Shown here: in pieces, positions 27,986 to 37,176 of the stretch | How the letters are laid out: the number at the start of each line of letters is the position of its first letter | How positions within the stretch are numbered: position 1 is the first letter of the stretch | Assembly: GCA_964479585.1 (NCBI GenBank) | Contig: CAYZMP010000004.1 | Span: 7,481-71,480 of the forward strand | Reading direction: 5' to 3' | Length of the DNA stretch: 64,000 bases | Origin: UBA6182 sp964479585 | GTDB taxonomy: Bacteria > Bacillota_I > Bacilli_A > Erysipelotrichales > Erysipelotrichaceae | Position numbers and translations under genes: made by a program | The notes under the pieces: model-generated | Seen by the model: the letters and a program-made list of their open reading frames with translations, nothing else | Told to the model about the DNA's origin: nothing | Database searches by the model: none

Positions 27986-28003
27986 GACACTTTTGACACT
28001 TTT
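27986..28003. repeat. Tandem 9-bp direct repeat upstream of the PTS operon
   Basis: GACACTTTT occurs twice head to tail between the rpiR terminator and the PTS promoter region. It may be a binding site for the RpiR-type regulator, but the copies also supply T-rich DNA after the terminator hairpin. Confidence 0.4.
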
Positions 28004-28004
28004 T

Positions 28005-28033
28005 AAAACCACAATACATTGTACTGTGGCTTT
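28005..28033 (-). terminator. Terminator of the RpiR-type regulator gene
   Basis: A 13-bp stem with two G-U pairs (AAAGCCACAGTAC / GTATTGTGGTTTT) and a 3-nt loop, ending in a T-run on the minus strand, about 40 bp after the regulator stop. Confidence 0.8.
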
Positions 28034-28074
28034 ACTAGTTGTATCTCATAAAATAATGGGGTGAATAAACGTCA

Positions 28075-28845
28075 CTAAAGGACAAGCTTTAATAGATCAA
28101 TTAGGATGATTAAGATAAAAGAAGGACTAATTGTTTTGCTCATTTTTAAGTGTACTAAGTTAGGAAGTATTAATGAACTGCTTGATAAATTTTTAATATT
28201 GGCGTTTCCATAAGATGTAATCAAATAACTGAAAACGTCTTTTTTATTTAACAATTTAAAAATATGCATCAAATTATTTTCTGAACATTTATGAGATAAC
28301 ACTACAACCATTGATTTCGAACTAAATTGTTTTGTCATCAGTTCCATCTCAAAATCGCTAGCGATATATTCGATTTTAAACCCTTTTTTTCTAAACACTA
28401 GTGCAAACTCTTTTGCAAGTATTGAAAATCCACCTGAACCAAACACAAATACTTCATCAAACTTTTTTATATGGTTAACCATATCAATTAACTCTTCTTC
28501 TTTTACAAAACGTAAAAATCGATCGAGTATTTTTTTATGATCAATAATTGAGTCAGTTAAACTGTTTTTCTGTTTGCTTTCGATTAAACTATCATTTTCT
28601 TCAATCATTTCAATTCTTAGCTGATTCTTTAAATCAATAAATCCATCATATTTCAGTTTTTGACAAAAACGAATCAAACTAGCTTTTGAAATATATAGTT
28701 TTTCAGTTAGCTCACTTATTTTCATGGTTATTACTTTTTCTGGGTTAGTAATTATATAACGAGCAATTATTTCGTCACTAGAAGTAAGTTTTCTACTGTA
28801 TTCATGCAGTCTTGAATTAAAGTAATCTAACTCATTTTTAATCAT
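28075..28845 (-). CDS. RpiR-family transcriptional regulator
   Basis: 256 aa. Residues 1-80 form the RpiR helix-turn-helix (ITMKISELTEKLYISKASLIRFCQKL) and residues 100-250 a SIS sugar-phosphate-sensing domain (FGSGGFSILAKEF near 135). Lying directly upstream of the PTS operon in the same direction, it probably senses a phospho-sugar and controls the PTS-mannosidase genes. The SIS half is somewhat divergent. Its own terminator separates it from the PTS genes. Confidence 0.88.
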   Translation of the reverse strand: MIKNELDYFNSRLHEYSRKLTSSDEIIARYIITNPEKVITMKISELTEKLYISKASLIRFCQKLKYDGFIDLKNQLRIEMIEENDSLIESKQKNSLTDSIIDHKKILDRFLRFVKEEELIDMVNHIKKFDEVFVFGSGGFSILAKEFALVFRKKGFKIEYIASDFEMELMTKQFSSKSMVVVLSHKCSENNLMHIFKLLNKKDVFSYLITSYGNANIKNLSSSSLILPNLVHLKMSKTISPSFILIILIDLLKLVL

Positions 28846-28910
28846 AGCAATCCTCCAAGTTTGTTTGTCCTAATTAATCTACACTTATTTATGCATCATT
28901 ACTAATCACC

Positions 28911-29573
28911 TTATCCTATTGACTTTTGATGATCAATTTCAAATTGTTGGATGTCTTTTTCTACGGTTTCATCGTACACTAGTTCTTTATAAATTTCCAT
29001 TGATATTGTGCATGAGTGAGCACCTGCTAAGTAAGCCTCTTCAACTTGAGTCGCACTTTTAAAACTAGCTGCGATAATTCTACACGAAAGATTTTGTTGA
29101 TCAATAAACTTTCTTACCTTCGCAATCATCTGATTTGGATCATCTTGTTTATTTTTAATGATTCGATTGTAGTAAGGTGCAATATAATCACAACCTGCAA
29201 AGCACGCTAATAGCGCTTGTTGGACAGTGTAAATGGTTGTACCTAAAATCTTGTTGTTTTTATCTTTCTCTTTGATTATTTTTATGATTTGTAATCCAAC
29301 ATCTGTAATAGGCACTTTATAAATAATCTTTTTATTGTTGTTGGCAAATTGCTCTACTAACTCAAAGTCTGTTTTCATCTCTTGAAAGGTTGTACCTACT
29401 AGTTGAATAAATAAATCACCTTCTATCAACGCAAGCATTTCCTTTAGATGTAAAAAACGCTCATTAGCTTCTCTAGCTAAAATAGTTGGATTGGTAGTCA
29501 CCCCTTTAAAACTAGGGTATTTTCTTATTTCTTTTACATCGTTTAAATTTGCTGAATCTAAATATAAAAACAT
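28911..29573 (-). CDS. Transaldolase-like aldolase (Fsa/TalC family)
   Basis: 220 aa, the length of the small decameric fructose-6-phosphate aldolase/TalC group. Asp6, the GVTTNPT motif with Asn28, and the Schiff-base Lys86 in YKVPIT are in place. The family either splits fructose 6-phosphate to dihydroxyacetone and glyceraldehyde 3-phosphate or acts as a transaldolase; the two cannot be told apart safely here. It is the last gene of the ABC-MgtC-two-component run, 17 bp after the response regulator. A decayed partial copy lies at 23003-23180. Confidence 0.9.
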   Translation of the reverse strand: MFLYLDSANLNDVKEIRKYPSFKGVTTNPTILAREANERFLHLKEMLALIEGDLFIQLVGTTFQEMKTDFELVEQFANNNKKIIYKVPITDVGLQIIKIIKEKDKNNKILGTTIYTVQQALLACFAGCDYIAPYYNRIIKNKQDDPNQMIAKVRKFIDQQNLSCRIIAASFKSATQVEEAYLAGAHSCTISMEIYKELVYDETVEKDIQQFEIDHQKSIG

Positions 29574-29590
29574 GGTTTTCTCCTTTTTTT

Positions 29591-30394
29591 CTACTTATCG
29601 TTTTTATTCATGACATAATTTGATGTTATAAATTCCTTTGGCGAAGTATGCACATATTGCATAAACACATGATAAAAGTATTTGTAGTCTTTAAAACCAC
29701 ACATTAAAGCAATTTCATACAGTTTGTATTTGTCTTGTAATAACAAATCAATGGACTGTTGCACACGAAAGCGATTAATATATTCATTGACATTAAATGA
29801 TGTTACTTTTTTAAATGTTCTACTTACATAGCCTGGACTCATCTCTAAGGCCTCTGATAGACTATCTAAAGATATTTTTTGATGGTAGTTGCTATGAATA
29901 TAATTCAATGCTTTTTCAACCATACGATGATTGGATGCGGACAATACAAGCGATTGTCTACCCTCAAAAAGATCGATGGTTGATGTTTTATTTATGGTTT
30001 GCTTAAAATGCTCAACTTGTTGTTTGTTTTCAATCGATTGCTTTACTTTCACTAATATGTCTTTTAGTTTTCTTTCATCAATTGGTTTTAATATAAAATG
30101 AGAAACACCCAGTTCAATGGCTTTTTGAGCATATTCAAACTCCGCAAAACCAGTCATAACAATAGTTTCAAAAGTTCTATTTTCAATCGATTGCAACATT
30201 TTTAAACCATCCATAATTGGCATTTTTATGTCAGTAATAATTACATCCGGAGTGGTTTGTTGTATTACTTTTCTTCCTTGTGCACCATTTTCTGCTTCAT
30301 CAATCACAATAAAGCCATGTTGTTGCCATGGAAAAGTATATATTAATCCTTTACGTAGGAGTTCTTCATCTTCAATAACAACTACTTTTATCAC
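29591..30394 (-). CDS. Response regulator with AraC-type DNA-binding domain (YesN-like)
   Basis: 267 aa. The receiver domain (1-120) has the acidic pair Glu8/Asp9, phospho-acceptor Asp55 in TDIKMP and the conserved Lys in ILKPID near 104. Residues 165-260 are a double AraC helix-turn-helix (GYVSRTFKKVT and IALMCGFKDYKYFYHVFMQY). It lacks the long middle linker of many YesN proteins. It overlaps the kinase gene by 4 bp and probably activates the ABC operon promoter. Confidence 0.93.
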   Translation of the reverse strand: MIKVVVIEDEELLRKGLIYTFPWQQHGFIVIDEAENGAQGRKVIQQTTPDVIITDIKMPIMDGLKMLQSIENRTFETIVMTGFAEFEYAQKAIELGVSHFILKPIDERKLKDILVKVKQSIENKQQVEHFKQTINKTSTIDLFEGRQSLVLSASNHRMVEKALNYIHSNYHQKISLDSLSEALEMSPGYVSRTFKKVTSFNVNEYINRFRVQQSIDLLLQDKYKLYEIALMCGFKDYKYFYHVFMQYVHTSPKEFITSNYVMNKNDK

Positions 30395-32103
30395 TTCTTT
30401 TCCTCCTTACTTTGAAATGGAAGTATTATATCAATTTTTGTTGTTTGGTTTTTAATTGAGTCAATACGCAGGCCATACTGTTTTCCATATTGAAGCATAA
30501 TTCTACGATGAACATTGTATAGTCCAATATGTTCACTTTCATTATGTTCACTATTAAGTAAATCATTAATTTCTTGAAGTCTTTCTTTATTAAACCCTAT
30601 ACCATTGTCAATAACAGAAATAATTAACTGATTATCCTCTACTTTACTTATAATTTCAATTTTCATATCTTGTTGGGTATACCCATGATTTAAACTATTT
30701 TCAATAAGGGGTTGAATCATCAGTTTTGGAATAATCGCTTCTTTGGATCGTTCACTAACATCAATATCAAAAGATAAACGTTTACCATGTCTGAATTGTG
30801 ATATTTTCAAATAATCTCTTATATATTTAATGTCTTTTTCAAGAGTCACAAATTGTTGCCCAAACTCAATACTGTATCTTAGTAACCGTGCTAAAGATAA
30901 AGTGAACTTCTCTGCCTCTTGGGTATTCATTCGAATCAAATACTTTAAAGACTCAAGTGCATTAAATAGAAAGTGCGGGTTAAACTGTGACTCTAATTGT
31001 TTGATTTCAGAAAGATTGTTTCGAGTATTTAGTTCGTTGTTTTCTGCAATTAATGACTTAACATTGGACAACATTTCATTAAAATACACACTCACTTTAT
31101 TAAACTCATCATAAGTTTGAATATCAAGATTCACATTTAGGTTTCCTTGTTTAACTTCATCAATGGCATTTAGTAGTTCATCTAAAGATTGTGTATTTTT
31201 ATTGGAGAAACGATCTGCAATGGAAAATAAAACAATAATGGACAAAATAACCACAAACAATTGAACTGCTAGTCCTGTATAAAACAGTGAATTTAAAAAC
31301 TGCATGGATGATAATGTATATACTTTAATCCGTTGATTCGCAACATTATTGACATGTATGTAATGTCTTTGATTGCGAATCGATGTTGTGTATCGTTCAT
31401 CTTCAATTTCTGGTTCAAACTTCGCAATAGGATTAAGAACAGTGGTATCTGTGGAAATAATGGAGTTTTGATATCGATCTGTAATCACTAAAATATCAAC
31501 AGGGTTTTCTTGAATAAGAAAGTTTAACTGCGATTCAATAATATCAAAAACAAGATAACCTATAACTTCTTCATCAACCATGATTGACTTACCAATGGAA
31601 TAAAGGGTTCTTAAGTTGTTTGATAATTGTTGTTTGTTAACTCTCATTACTACTTGCTCATTATTCGCATCCATTTGACGAAAGATACCAGAAAGAAACT
31701 TATATTCGATATCGTATGGGTTTTGAGCATACGAGTTAGTCAATAGTAACTCCCCTTGATGATCAAAGACGTAAAATAGACTATGAATTTCCTGTTGATC
31801 AATAAACCGATACAACTCTTCAAAGAGTGTTTGACGACCATCCACTACATCTAAAATTCGAGACGAAAGTTGAGGCTCAAATACTTCCACAATGTAATCT
31901 TCATACATAAGTATTTGTTCATTTACTCTTTCACTTACGTAGTTGTTTACTTTTTGATTGGTGGTTGACATAATGTACAATCCAATAACATTAATAAACA
32001 CATAAAATAACAATGAAAAAACCACCACAAGGCTTATAGAAACAAGTAGTATGGAGTTTCGTAGTTCATCTTTAAATCGTTTGTAATTTCTTTGTATGTT
32101 CAT
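30391..32103 (-). CDS. Sensor histidine kinase (YesM/LytS type)
   Basis: 570 aa. Helix 1 near 17-45, an extracytoplasmic sensor domain of about 215 residues, helix 2 near 268-290, a HAMP region near 300-350, the His_kinase box QFNPHFLFNAL with the phospho-His near 372, and an HATPase_c domain with ENSLNHGY and DNGIGF. It would sense an external sugar or phosphosugar, perhaps through the neighbouring binding protein, and phosphorylate the co-encoded AraC-type regulator. Confidence 0.93.
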   Translation of the reverse strand: MNIQRNYKRFKDELRNSILLVSISLVVVFSLLFYVFINVIGLYIMSTTNQKVNNYVSERVNEQILMYEDYIVEVFEPQLSSRILDVVDGRQTLFEELYRFIDQQEIHSLFYVFDHQGELLLTNSYAQNPYDIEYKFLSGIFRQMDANNEQVVMRVNKQQLSNNLRTLYSIGKSIMVDEEVIGYLVFDIIESQLNFLIQENPVDILVITDRYQNSIISTDTTVLNPIAKFEPEIEDERYTTSIRNQRHYIHVNNVANQRIKVYTLSSMQFLNSLFYTGLAVQLFVVILSIIVLFSIADRFSNKNTQSLDELLNAIDEVKQGNLNVNLDIQTYDEFNKVSVYFNEMLSNVKSLIAENNELNTRNNLSEIKQLESQFNPHFLFNALESLKYLIRMNTQEAEKFTLSLARLLRYSIEFGQQFVTLEKDIKYIRDYLKISQFRHGKRLSFDIDVSERSKEAIIPKLMIQPLIENSLNHGYTQQDMKIEIISKVEDNQLIISVIDNGIGFNKERLQEINDLLNSEHNESEHIGLYNVHRRIMLQYGKQYGLRIDSIKNQTTKIDIILPFQSKEEKK

Positions 32104-32178
32104 CTTTATTCACAATCAATAGTATGTTGCTGAAACTCCTATATTATACAACAAAAGGGCGTAATTGCCCTTTAACTT

Positions 32179-32862
32179 TTATATTTCATCTATAAAGTTG
32201 ACACCTTCTACCGTTTCAATGCTTTCTAAAATGGTTTTATGATGTGTTTTATGAGGCAATCGTAAGGAAATAAAGTAAAACTTACTATCAATTGACTGTT
32301 GATCAATGCGATCGATTTCATTGACATGGCATTGTTGTTGTTTTAATTTACGAACAATTCGTCCGATGTTTGTCTCATTGCTAAGCTCGACATATATGTC
32401 CATTACAAAGCTAGAACTTTGAAGATGATAGTCATAAATCGAGAAAATACGTGTTATTAAAACAAAGAGGATTACTGCACTAAGTACACCGCTATAAAAT
32501 CCAATTCCAATCGCTAAACCAAGGGTCGCCGCAAACCATAGACCAGCTGCGGTTGTAAGACCTTTTATTTGGTTACGACCAGTAACCATGATTGTACCTG
32601 CTCCTAAAAAGCCAACACCACTAATTACTTGTGCGGATAAACGACCAATATCGGTGCCACCATTAGACACAAGAAACAAGTATTCGCTTGTAAGCATAAC
32701 TAAAGCAGACCCCATACACACCAATGCATGTGTTTTAATGCCTGCAGGCCGACCTTTTTTAACTCGATCAACACCAATAAAGGCTCCCATAAAGGCAGAA
32801 AGCATGACACGAAAGAATACCGAACCAACCATAGCATAATCAATGGTGAAACTATCTAACAT
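32179..32862 (-). CDS. MgtC/SapB-family membrane protein
   Basis: 227 aa. Four to five N-terminal helices carry the MgtC signature: AFMGAFIGVDRVKKGRPAGIKTHALVCMGSALVM near the start and SGVGFLGAGTIM in the third helix. The cytosolic C-terminus (about 150-227) looks like a small ACT-like domain. MgtC proteins are linked to low-magnesium or phosphate homeostasis; here it sits between ABC importer and kinase genes, 18 bp after the ATPase gene, a link to phosphate balance during sugar-phosphate uptake being an inference. Confidence 0.9.
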   Translation of the reverse strand: MLDSFTIDYAMVGSVFFRVMLSAFMGAFIGVDRVKKGRPAGIKTHALVCMGSALVMLTSEYLFLVSNGGTDIGRLSAQVISGVGFLGAGTIMVTGRNQIKGLTTAAGLWFAATLGLAIGIGFYSGVLSAVILFVLITRIFSIYDYHLQSSSFVMDIYVELSNETNIGRIVRKLKQQQCHVNEIDRIDQQSIDSKFYFISLRLPHKTHHKTILESIETVEGVNFIDEI

Positions 32863-32880
32863 GTCTATGCCCTCCTTTTC

Positions 32881-33948
32881 TTATAATACGTGAATCGAAT
32901 TTTGATCAAATCCAATCATCATACTTTCGCCTGTTTCATACAAACGTTTGCCGGTTGGATTGCTATCACTAATCTCAATGAGCAACCCATTTAACTCAAC
33001 AGCATACTCATGAATTTGACCCATGTATATGCTTTTGTCTACTTTAACTTCATGTTTGTTTTCATTAATAACAACACCTTCAGGTCGAATAACAACACGT
33101 ACTTTTTGATTTGGCTCATACTCTTTAAGAATATTCACTTCATATTCAACACCAAATATTTCAATAATGGCTTTTTTATCCTTTACTGATACTATCGTTG
33201 CATCAAGAATATTTGCACGACCAATAAATGTCGCCACAAACTCACTAACAGGATGTTGATAAATTTCTTGAGGAGTTCCTGCTTGTTCGATATTACCATC
33301 ATTCATAATGACAACTTTATCTGAGATCGCCATTGCTTCTTCTTGATCATGGGTAACATACACAGAAGTGATTCCTACTGTTTTTTGAATACGACGAATT
33401 TCATCACGCATGTGAATACGTAATTTTGCATCTAAGTTAGAAAGTGGTTCATCAAACAACAAGACTCCAGGTTCCATTACTAAAGCACGAGCTAAAGAGA
33501 CTCGTTGTTGTTGTCCACCAGACATTTGAGCAGGAACACGCTTAGAGAAATCTTCCATCTTCATCATTTTCAAAATCCGACCGACACGTTCTTTTACTTC
33601 TTCTTTAGGTCTTTTTTGAATCTTTAAACCATACGCAATATTATCATACACATTCATGTGTGGAAACAGAGCATAGTTTTGAAAAACCATCGCTGTATCA
33701 CGTTTATCTGGTGATTTACTTGCAACATTTTCTTCTCCAATAAACACTTGTCCAGCTGTTGGCATTTCAAATCCTGCAATCATTCTTAATGTGGTTGTTT
33801 TGCCACAACCTGATGGTCCTAACATCGTCACAAACTCACCTGGCTGAATGTCTAAGTCAATGTTGTTTACAGCCACTACTTGATTATTTTCAGAAGTAAT
33901 AAATGTTTTGTTTAAGTTTTTAAGTAATACTCTTTTTGGTGTTTTCAT
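32881..33948 (-). CDS. ABC transporter ATP-binding protein (FbpC/AfuC/PotA type)
   Basis: 355 aa. Walker A GPSGCGKTT (near 43), Q-loop MVFQNYALFP, signature MSGGQQQRVS and Walker B VLLFDEPLSNLDAK, followed by a C-terminal TOBE domain (about 245-355). This architecture belongs to spermidine, ferric-iron and hexose-phosphate importers. It is separated from the permease gene by 2 bp. Confidence 0.93.
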   Translation of the reverse strand: MKTPKRVLLKNLNKTFITSENNQVVAVNNIDLDIQPGEFVTMLGPSGCGKTTTLRMIAGFEMPTAGQVFIGEENVASKSPDKRDTAMVFQNYALFPHMNVYDNIAYGLKIQKRPKEEVKERVGRILKMMKMEDFSKRVPAQMSGGQQQRVSLARALVMEPGVLLFDEPLSNLDAKLRIHMRDEIRRIQKTVGITSVYVTHDQEEAMAISDKVVIMNDGNIEQAGTPQEIYQHPVSEFVATFIGRANILDATIVSVKDKKAIIEIFGVEYEVNILKEYEPNQKVRVVIRPEGVVINENKHEVKVDKSIYMGQIHEYAVELNGLLIEISDSNPTGKRLYETGESMMIGFDQNSIHVL

Positions 33949-33950
33949 AC

Positions 33951-35657
33951 TTACGCATTCCTTTCTAAGTCAGAAGAATCAATTCCAAACTTCGATAACA
34001 CAAACTGCAATAGCCATACTACAGCCATTACGATAACAATTAGTACCGTGGAGTAAGCAGAGGCAACTCCAATTTTACCTACATCAATTTGACTCATAAC
34101 CGCTGCCGTTAGTAAGTTATACCTTGCAGATATTAAGAAGATAACGGTACTAACTAATGTCATGCTTCGAATAAAGGTATACACAAGACCACTAAAGAAT
34201 GCAGGGCGAATCATTGGTATTGTTACAGAGGTAAATACTTTAGCACTTGAAGCTCCAAGTACACTAGCAGCTTCTTCTATCGAAGGATCAATTTGTTGTA
34301 AGGCTGCCATGCCTGATCGAATACCAATGGGCATGCTTCGCATAACAAAGGCAATAATTAAGATTGTTGCAGTACCAGTTAATACTAAAGGTCTAGTGTT
34401 ATAGGATAGAACATATCCTAAACCAATAACAGTACCTGGTATCGCTAAGGCCATCATGGTTGTAACTTCCACAAATCCTCTACCAACAAATCGTTTACGA
34501 ATAATAAGAAATGCAATAATCATGGCTAGTACACCGCTTATAGGAGTAGCTAGCATAGCTAAGTATGTTGTATCAAAGATTGGTTTTGTACCTAAATCAA
34601 ACACATATCGATAATGATCAAGGGAGAATGAGTAATCAATACCCCATAGTTTAATAAAGGAGCCAATCGGCACTAATGCATAGAGCACACCTACAAAGAT
34701 ACTGATGGCTAAAACTAATGCATAGATTGGTCGAACAATCTTTTTAGAATCAATTAACTCACGAGCACGGGATGCTTTTCCTGTAACAGTGATGTAAGTC
34801 TTTTTATCAACATAATATTTTTGAACCATAAACACGGTAATAGATATCATCAGCAATACTACAGCAAGAGCAGTCGCTCCACTCATGTCGTAGTTTCCTA
34901 TACCTTGAAGATAGATTTGCACAGCCAAGGTTGTGTAGTTTCCTCCAATTACCATTGGATTACTAAAGTCCGCAATCGATTGAATAAATACTAATAAAAA
35001 GGCATTAGCAAGTCCTGGAACCATTAGTGGTAAGGTTATTGTTTTAAACACTTCCCAACGAGATGCCCCTAAGTCACGAGCAGCTTCTTCTACTGAAGGA
35101 TCAATACTCTTTAATAAACCGACAAGCAATAAGTAAGCAACTGGGAAAAAGGTTAAGACTTGTACTAAAGCTAAACCATGAAATCCGTAAACATTCGCTT
35201 CTCGCATTCCAAATAGTCCACGTGTGATAAAACCATTACGACCAAACAATAAGATGGTTGATAAGGCAATTACAAACGGTGGTGAAATCATAGGCAAAAT
35301 TGCAATGGCATTAAATAGTTTTTTAAATTTAATTTTTAAATACGCAGAAGCGTAAGCAAAGAGAAACCCTATTAATGTAGATACAACACTTACAAAGAAT
35401 CCTAGATTTAACGTATTCCACAATACTTTAGACAAATTTGGGTTTTCAAAAATTCTAAAGTAGTTTCTTAATGTAAATCCATCTCCTGTAATAACACTTT
35501 GTTTAAAAATGTTGTACAGTGGAAACAGCACAAATAAAAACACGATTGCAATAACGCCTAAAATTGCGACAGTTAAAATCGGATCGCGAAAATTCTTTTT
35601 GGCCGTGTCAATTTCAGTTTTAACGAATAATTTAAAGTTTTTTCGAAATTTTGACAT
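33951..35657 (-). CDS. ABC transporter permease, two fused permease domains (FbpB/AfuB type)
   Basis: 568 aa with about 12 helices. Two copies of the BPD_transp_1 coupling motif are seen: EEAARDLGASRWEVFKTITLPL near 190 and EEAASVLGASSAKVFTSVTIP near 465. A single fused permease is typical of ferric-iron and AfuB-type importers. A hairpin in the 75-bp gap separates it from the binding-protein gene. Confidence 0.93.
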   Translation of the reverse strand: MSKFRKNFKLFVKTEIDTAKKNFRDPILTVAILGVIAIVFLFVLFPLYNIFKQSVITGDGFTLRNYFRIFENPNLSKVLWNTLNLGFFVSVVSTLIGFLFAYASAYLKIKFKKLFNAIAILPMISPPFVIALSTILLFGRNGFITRGLFGMREANVYGFHGLALVQVLTFFPVAYLLLVGLLKSIDPSVEEAARDLGASRWEVFKTITLPLMVPGLANAFLLVFIQSIADFSNPMVIGGNYTTLAVQIYLQGIGNYDMSGATALAVVLLMISITVFMVQKYYVDKKTYITVTGKASRARELIDSKKIVRPIYALVLAISIFVGVLYALVPIGSFIKLWGIDYSFSLDHYRYVFDLGTKPIFDTTYLAMLATPISGVLAMIIAFLIIRKRFVGRGFVEVTTMMALAIPGTVIGLGYVLSYNTRPLVLTGTATILIIAFVMRSMPIGIRSGMAALQQIDPSIEEAASVLGASSAKVFTSVTIPMIRPAFFSGLVYTFIRSMTLVSTVIFLISARYNLLTAAVMSQIDVGKIGVASAYSTVLIVIVMAVVWLLQFVLSKFGIDSSDLERNA

Positions 35658-35690
35658 TTCAACTCTCCTTTTTCTTACATCTTTGAATGA

Positions 35691-35719
35691 AAGAATTCAT
35701 GAGAGACTCATGAATTCTT
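35691..35719 (-). other. Intercistronic hairpin between binding-protein and permease genes
   Basis: Perfect 13-bp stem AAGAATTCATGAG / CTCATGAATTCTT with a 3-nt loop. Its place matches the hairpin after the BMP lipoprotein gene at 16207-16229 and would favour high binding-protein levels. Confidence 0.7.
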
Positions 35720-35732
35720 CATCATTTTACCT

Positions 35733-36782
35733 TTACTCAGTTGGAGGGGTCGTTTGAGTAGCTTCGTTAAACTTTTCAACTAATGCAGAGCGGTTTGTAC
35801 CAGCCCATACAAAGTCGTAGTCAATTAGTTTTGTGCTTGCTAGTTCTTGTGCTTCTTCTGGAGGTTGTGCATTAGGATTGGTTAAGAATTGGTATGAACC
35901 AACAACACTTCCTAATTCTTGTGCTTCTTTTGTTAGTGCCCAATCAACAAACTTTTTAGCAGCTTCTTGATCTGGTCCACCAGCTAGAATTGCAACACCA
36001 CCGATTTCAAATCCTGTACCTTCAGAAGGTGCAGAGATTACGATATCTTTAAATCCTTCAATACGATATTTTACAGCATCATGTAAGAATGTAATTCCAA
36101 TAGGGATTTCTTTTAAACCAACCATACGACCAGGAGCTGTTCCTGATTTTGTATATTGACGAATTTGTTGGTTGAATTTCGAAACATATTCCATCGCTTC
36201 ATCTTCACCCATCAATTGGATAAGTGTGGCTAACATTGTGTACGCTGTTCCAGATGAACCTGGGTGAGCTGTAACGATTTGACCTTTAAATTCAGGTTTT
36301 AATAAATCTTGCCAAGATGTTGGATAGTCATAGTTGTTTTCTTCAAACCATTCTTTATCCAATACAAATCCTAAGTAACCTGAGTAGATTCCAGTCCAGT
36401 AACCTTCAGGGTCTTTAAATTGGTCAGGAATTTGATCCGCATTTGGTGATACATAAGGAACCAACATATCATCAGCCATTGCTGCGATATATGCATCAAC
36501 AGGTCCACCATACCAAATACTCGCACTCATGTTTTCTTTTTCTGCTAAGATACGAGCAAGTGTTTCACCACTACTCATACGTACGAAGTTTGTTTTAACT
36601 CCTGTAGCTTCTTCAAATTCTCTAGCTGCTAAAATAGCATGATCTTCCATTAACCCAGCATAAATAGTCAATGAAAGGTTTTCGTTGTCGCCATCTCCGT
36701 TATTGGATGATCCACCGCTACATGCAGTGATTAGCATAACAACTAATAGTAATGAAACAATTTTAAATAATTTTGATTTCAT
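35733..36782 (-). CDS. ABC transporter substrate-binding lipoprotein (FbpA/AfuA type)
   Basis: 349 aa. A signal peptide with lipobox LITAC (Cys21) and a Gly/Ser/Asn linker precede a type-2 periplasmic-binding fold (LTIYAGLMEDHA, GPVDAYIAAMAD, FLHDAVKY). The family binds ferric ion, phosphonates or, in AfuA, hexose phosphates. The linked two-component system and Fsa/TalC aldolase favour a phosphorylated sugar, but no ligand residues were confirmed. AGGAGG lies before the ATG. Confidence 0.88.
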   Translation of the reverse strand: MKSKLFKIVSLLLVVMLITACSGGSSNNGDGDNENLSLTIYAGLMEDHAILAAREFEEATGVKTNFVRMSSGETLARILAEKENMSASIWYGGPVDAYIAAMADDMLVPYVSPNADQIPDQFKDPEGYWTGIYSGYLGFVLDKEWFEENNYDYPTSWQDLLKPEFKGQIVTAHPGSSGTAYTMLATLIQLMGEDEAMEYVSKFNQQIRQYTKSGTAPGRMVGLKEIPIGITFLHDAVKYRIEGFKDIVISAPSEGTGFEIGGVAILAGGPDQEAAKKFVDWALTKEAQELGSVVGSYQFLTNPNAQPPEEAQELASTKLIDYDFVWAGTNRSALVEKFNEATQTTPPTE

Positions 36783-36809
36783 TATATTTCCTCCTTTGTT
36801 TCTACATTA

Positions 36810-36838
36810 ATTGTAGGTTTGTATGTAATCGTTTTCAA
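36810..36838 (-). promoter_or_regulatory. Promoter of the ABC-MgtC-two-component operon with overlapping cre box
   Basis: On the minus strand TTGAAA (36838-36833) and TACAAT (36815-36810) are 17 bp apart. The -35 box is the start of TTGAAAACGATTACA (36838-36824), which fits the cre consensus WTGNAANCGNWWNCA at all fixed positions. CcpA binding there should block the promoter. Confidence 0.75.
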
Positions 36839-36847
36839 TGGGCCTAA

Positions 36848-36864
36848 TCGGACAAAACATCCGA
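36848..36864. promoter_or_regulatory. Inverted repeat upstream of the -35 box, possible response-regulator site
   Basis: TCGGA and TCCGA arms are separated by 7 bp and lie 10 bp upstream of the -35 box, a usual place for activator binding. Confidence 0.4.
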
Positions 36865-37083
36865 TATTTTGACCTTTTAAGCGCTTTCAATATTATTTTG
36901 TGCCAATTATATGTGATGAAAAATTGTGTTTTCACATATTGAGTTCATTACTGCAGCATAAAAATCAGAACATTAAACACAGTCAATCAAAATTTCAGAC
37001 AGTCAGGGAAATTATACATGAATTATTTCAATAGTAAACTAGTTAATTTTGTAAACGATAAAAAGCTTATTATCACCAAGTTA

Positions 37084-37114
37084 AAAGCACTTGATTGATG
37101 AAATCAAGTGCTTT
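37084..37114 (-). terminator. Terminator of the riboside ABC operon
   Basis: A perfect 13-bp stem AAAGCACTTGATT / AATCAAGTGCTTT with a 5-nt loop, followed on the minus strand by TTTAACTT, about 60 bp after the last permease stop. A smaller hairpin (TCTGTGAA / TTCACAGA) lies at 37118-37135. Confidence 0.75.
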
Positions 37115-37176
37115 ATTTCTGTGAAGATTCACAGAGCTCTTTGGGGGAAATTTTAGTATATTCTTTTAAGCATAAT

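Larger units (their letters stand above)
36783..37176. other. Intergenic region between two ABC operons
   Basis: 394 bp without a gene. It holds the ABC promoter and cre box, an inverted repeat upstream of it, a second cre-like sequence TTGAAAGCGCTTAAA (36891-36877, minus), a wide inverted repeat with TATGTGA / TCACATA arms (about 36906-36937), and the terminator of the riboside operon. Confidence 0.6.
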
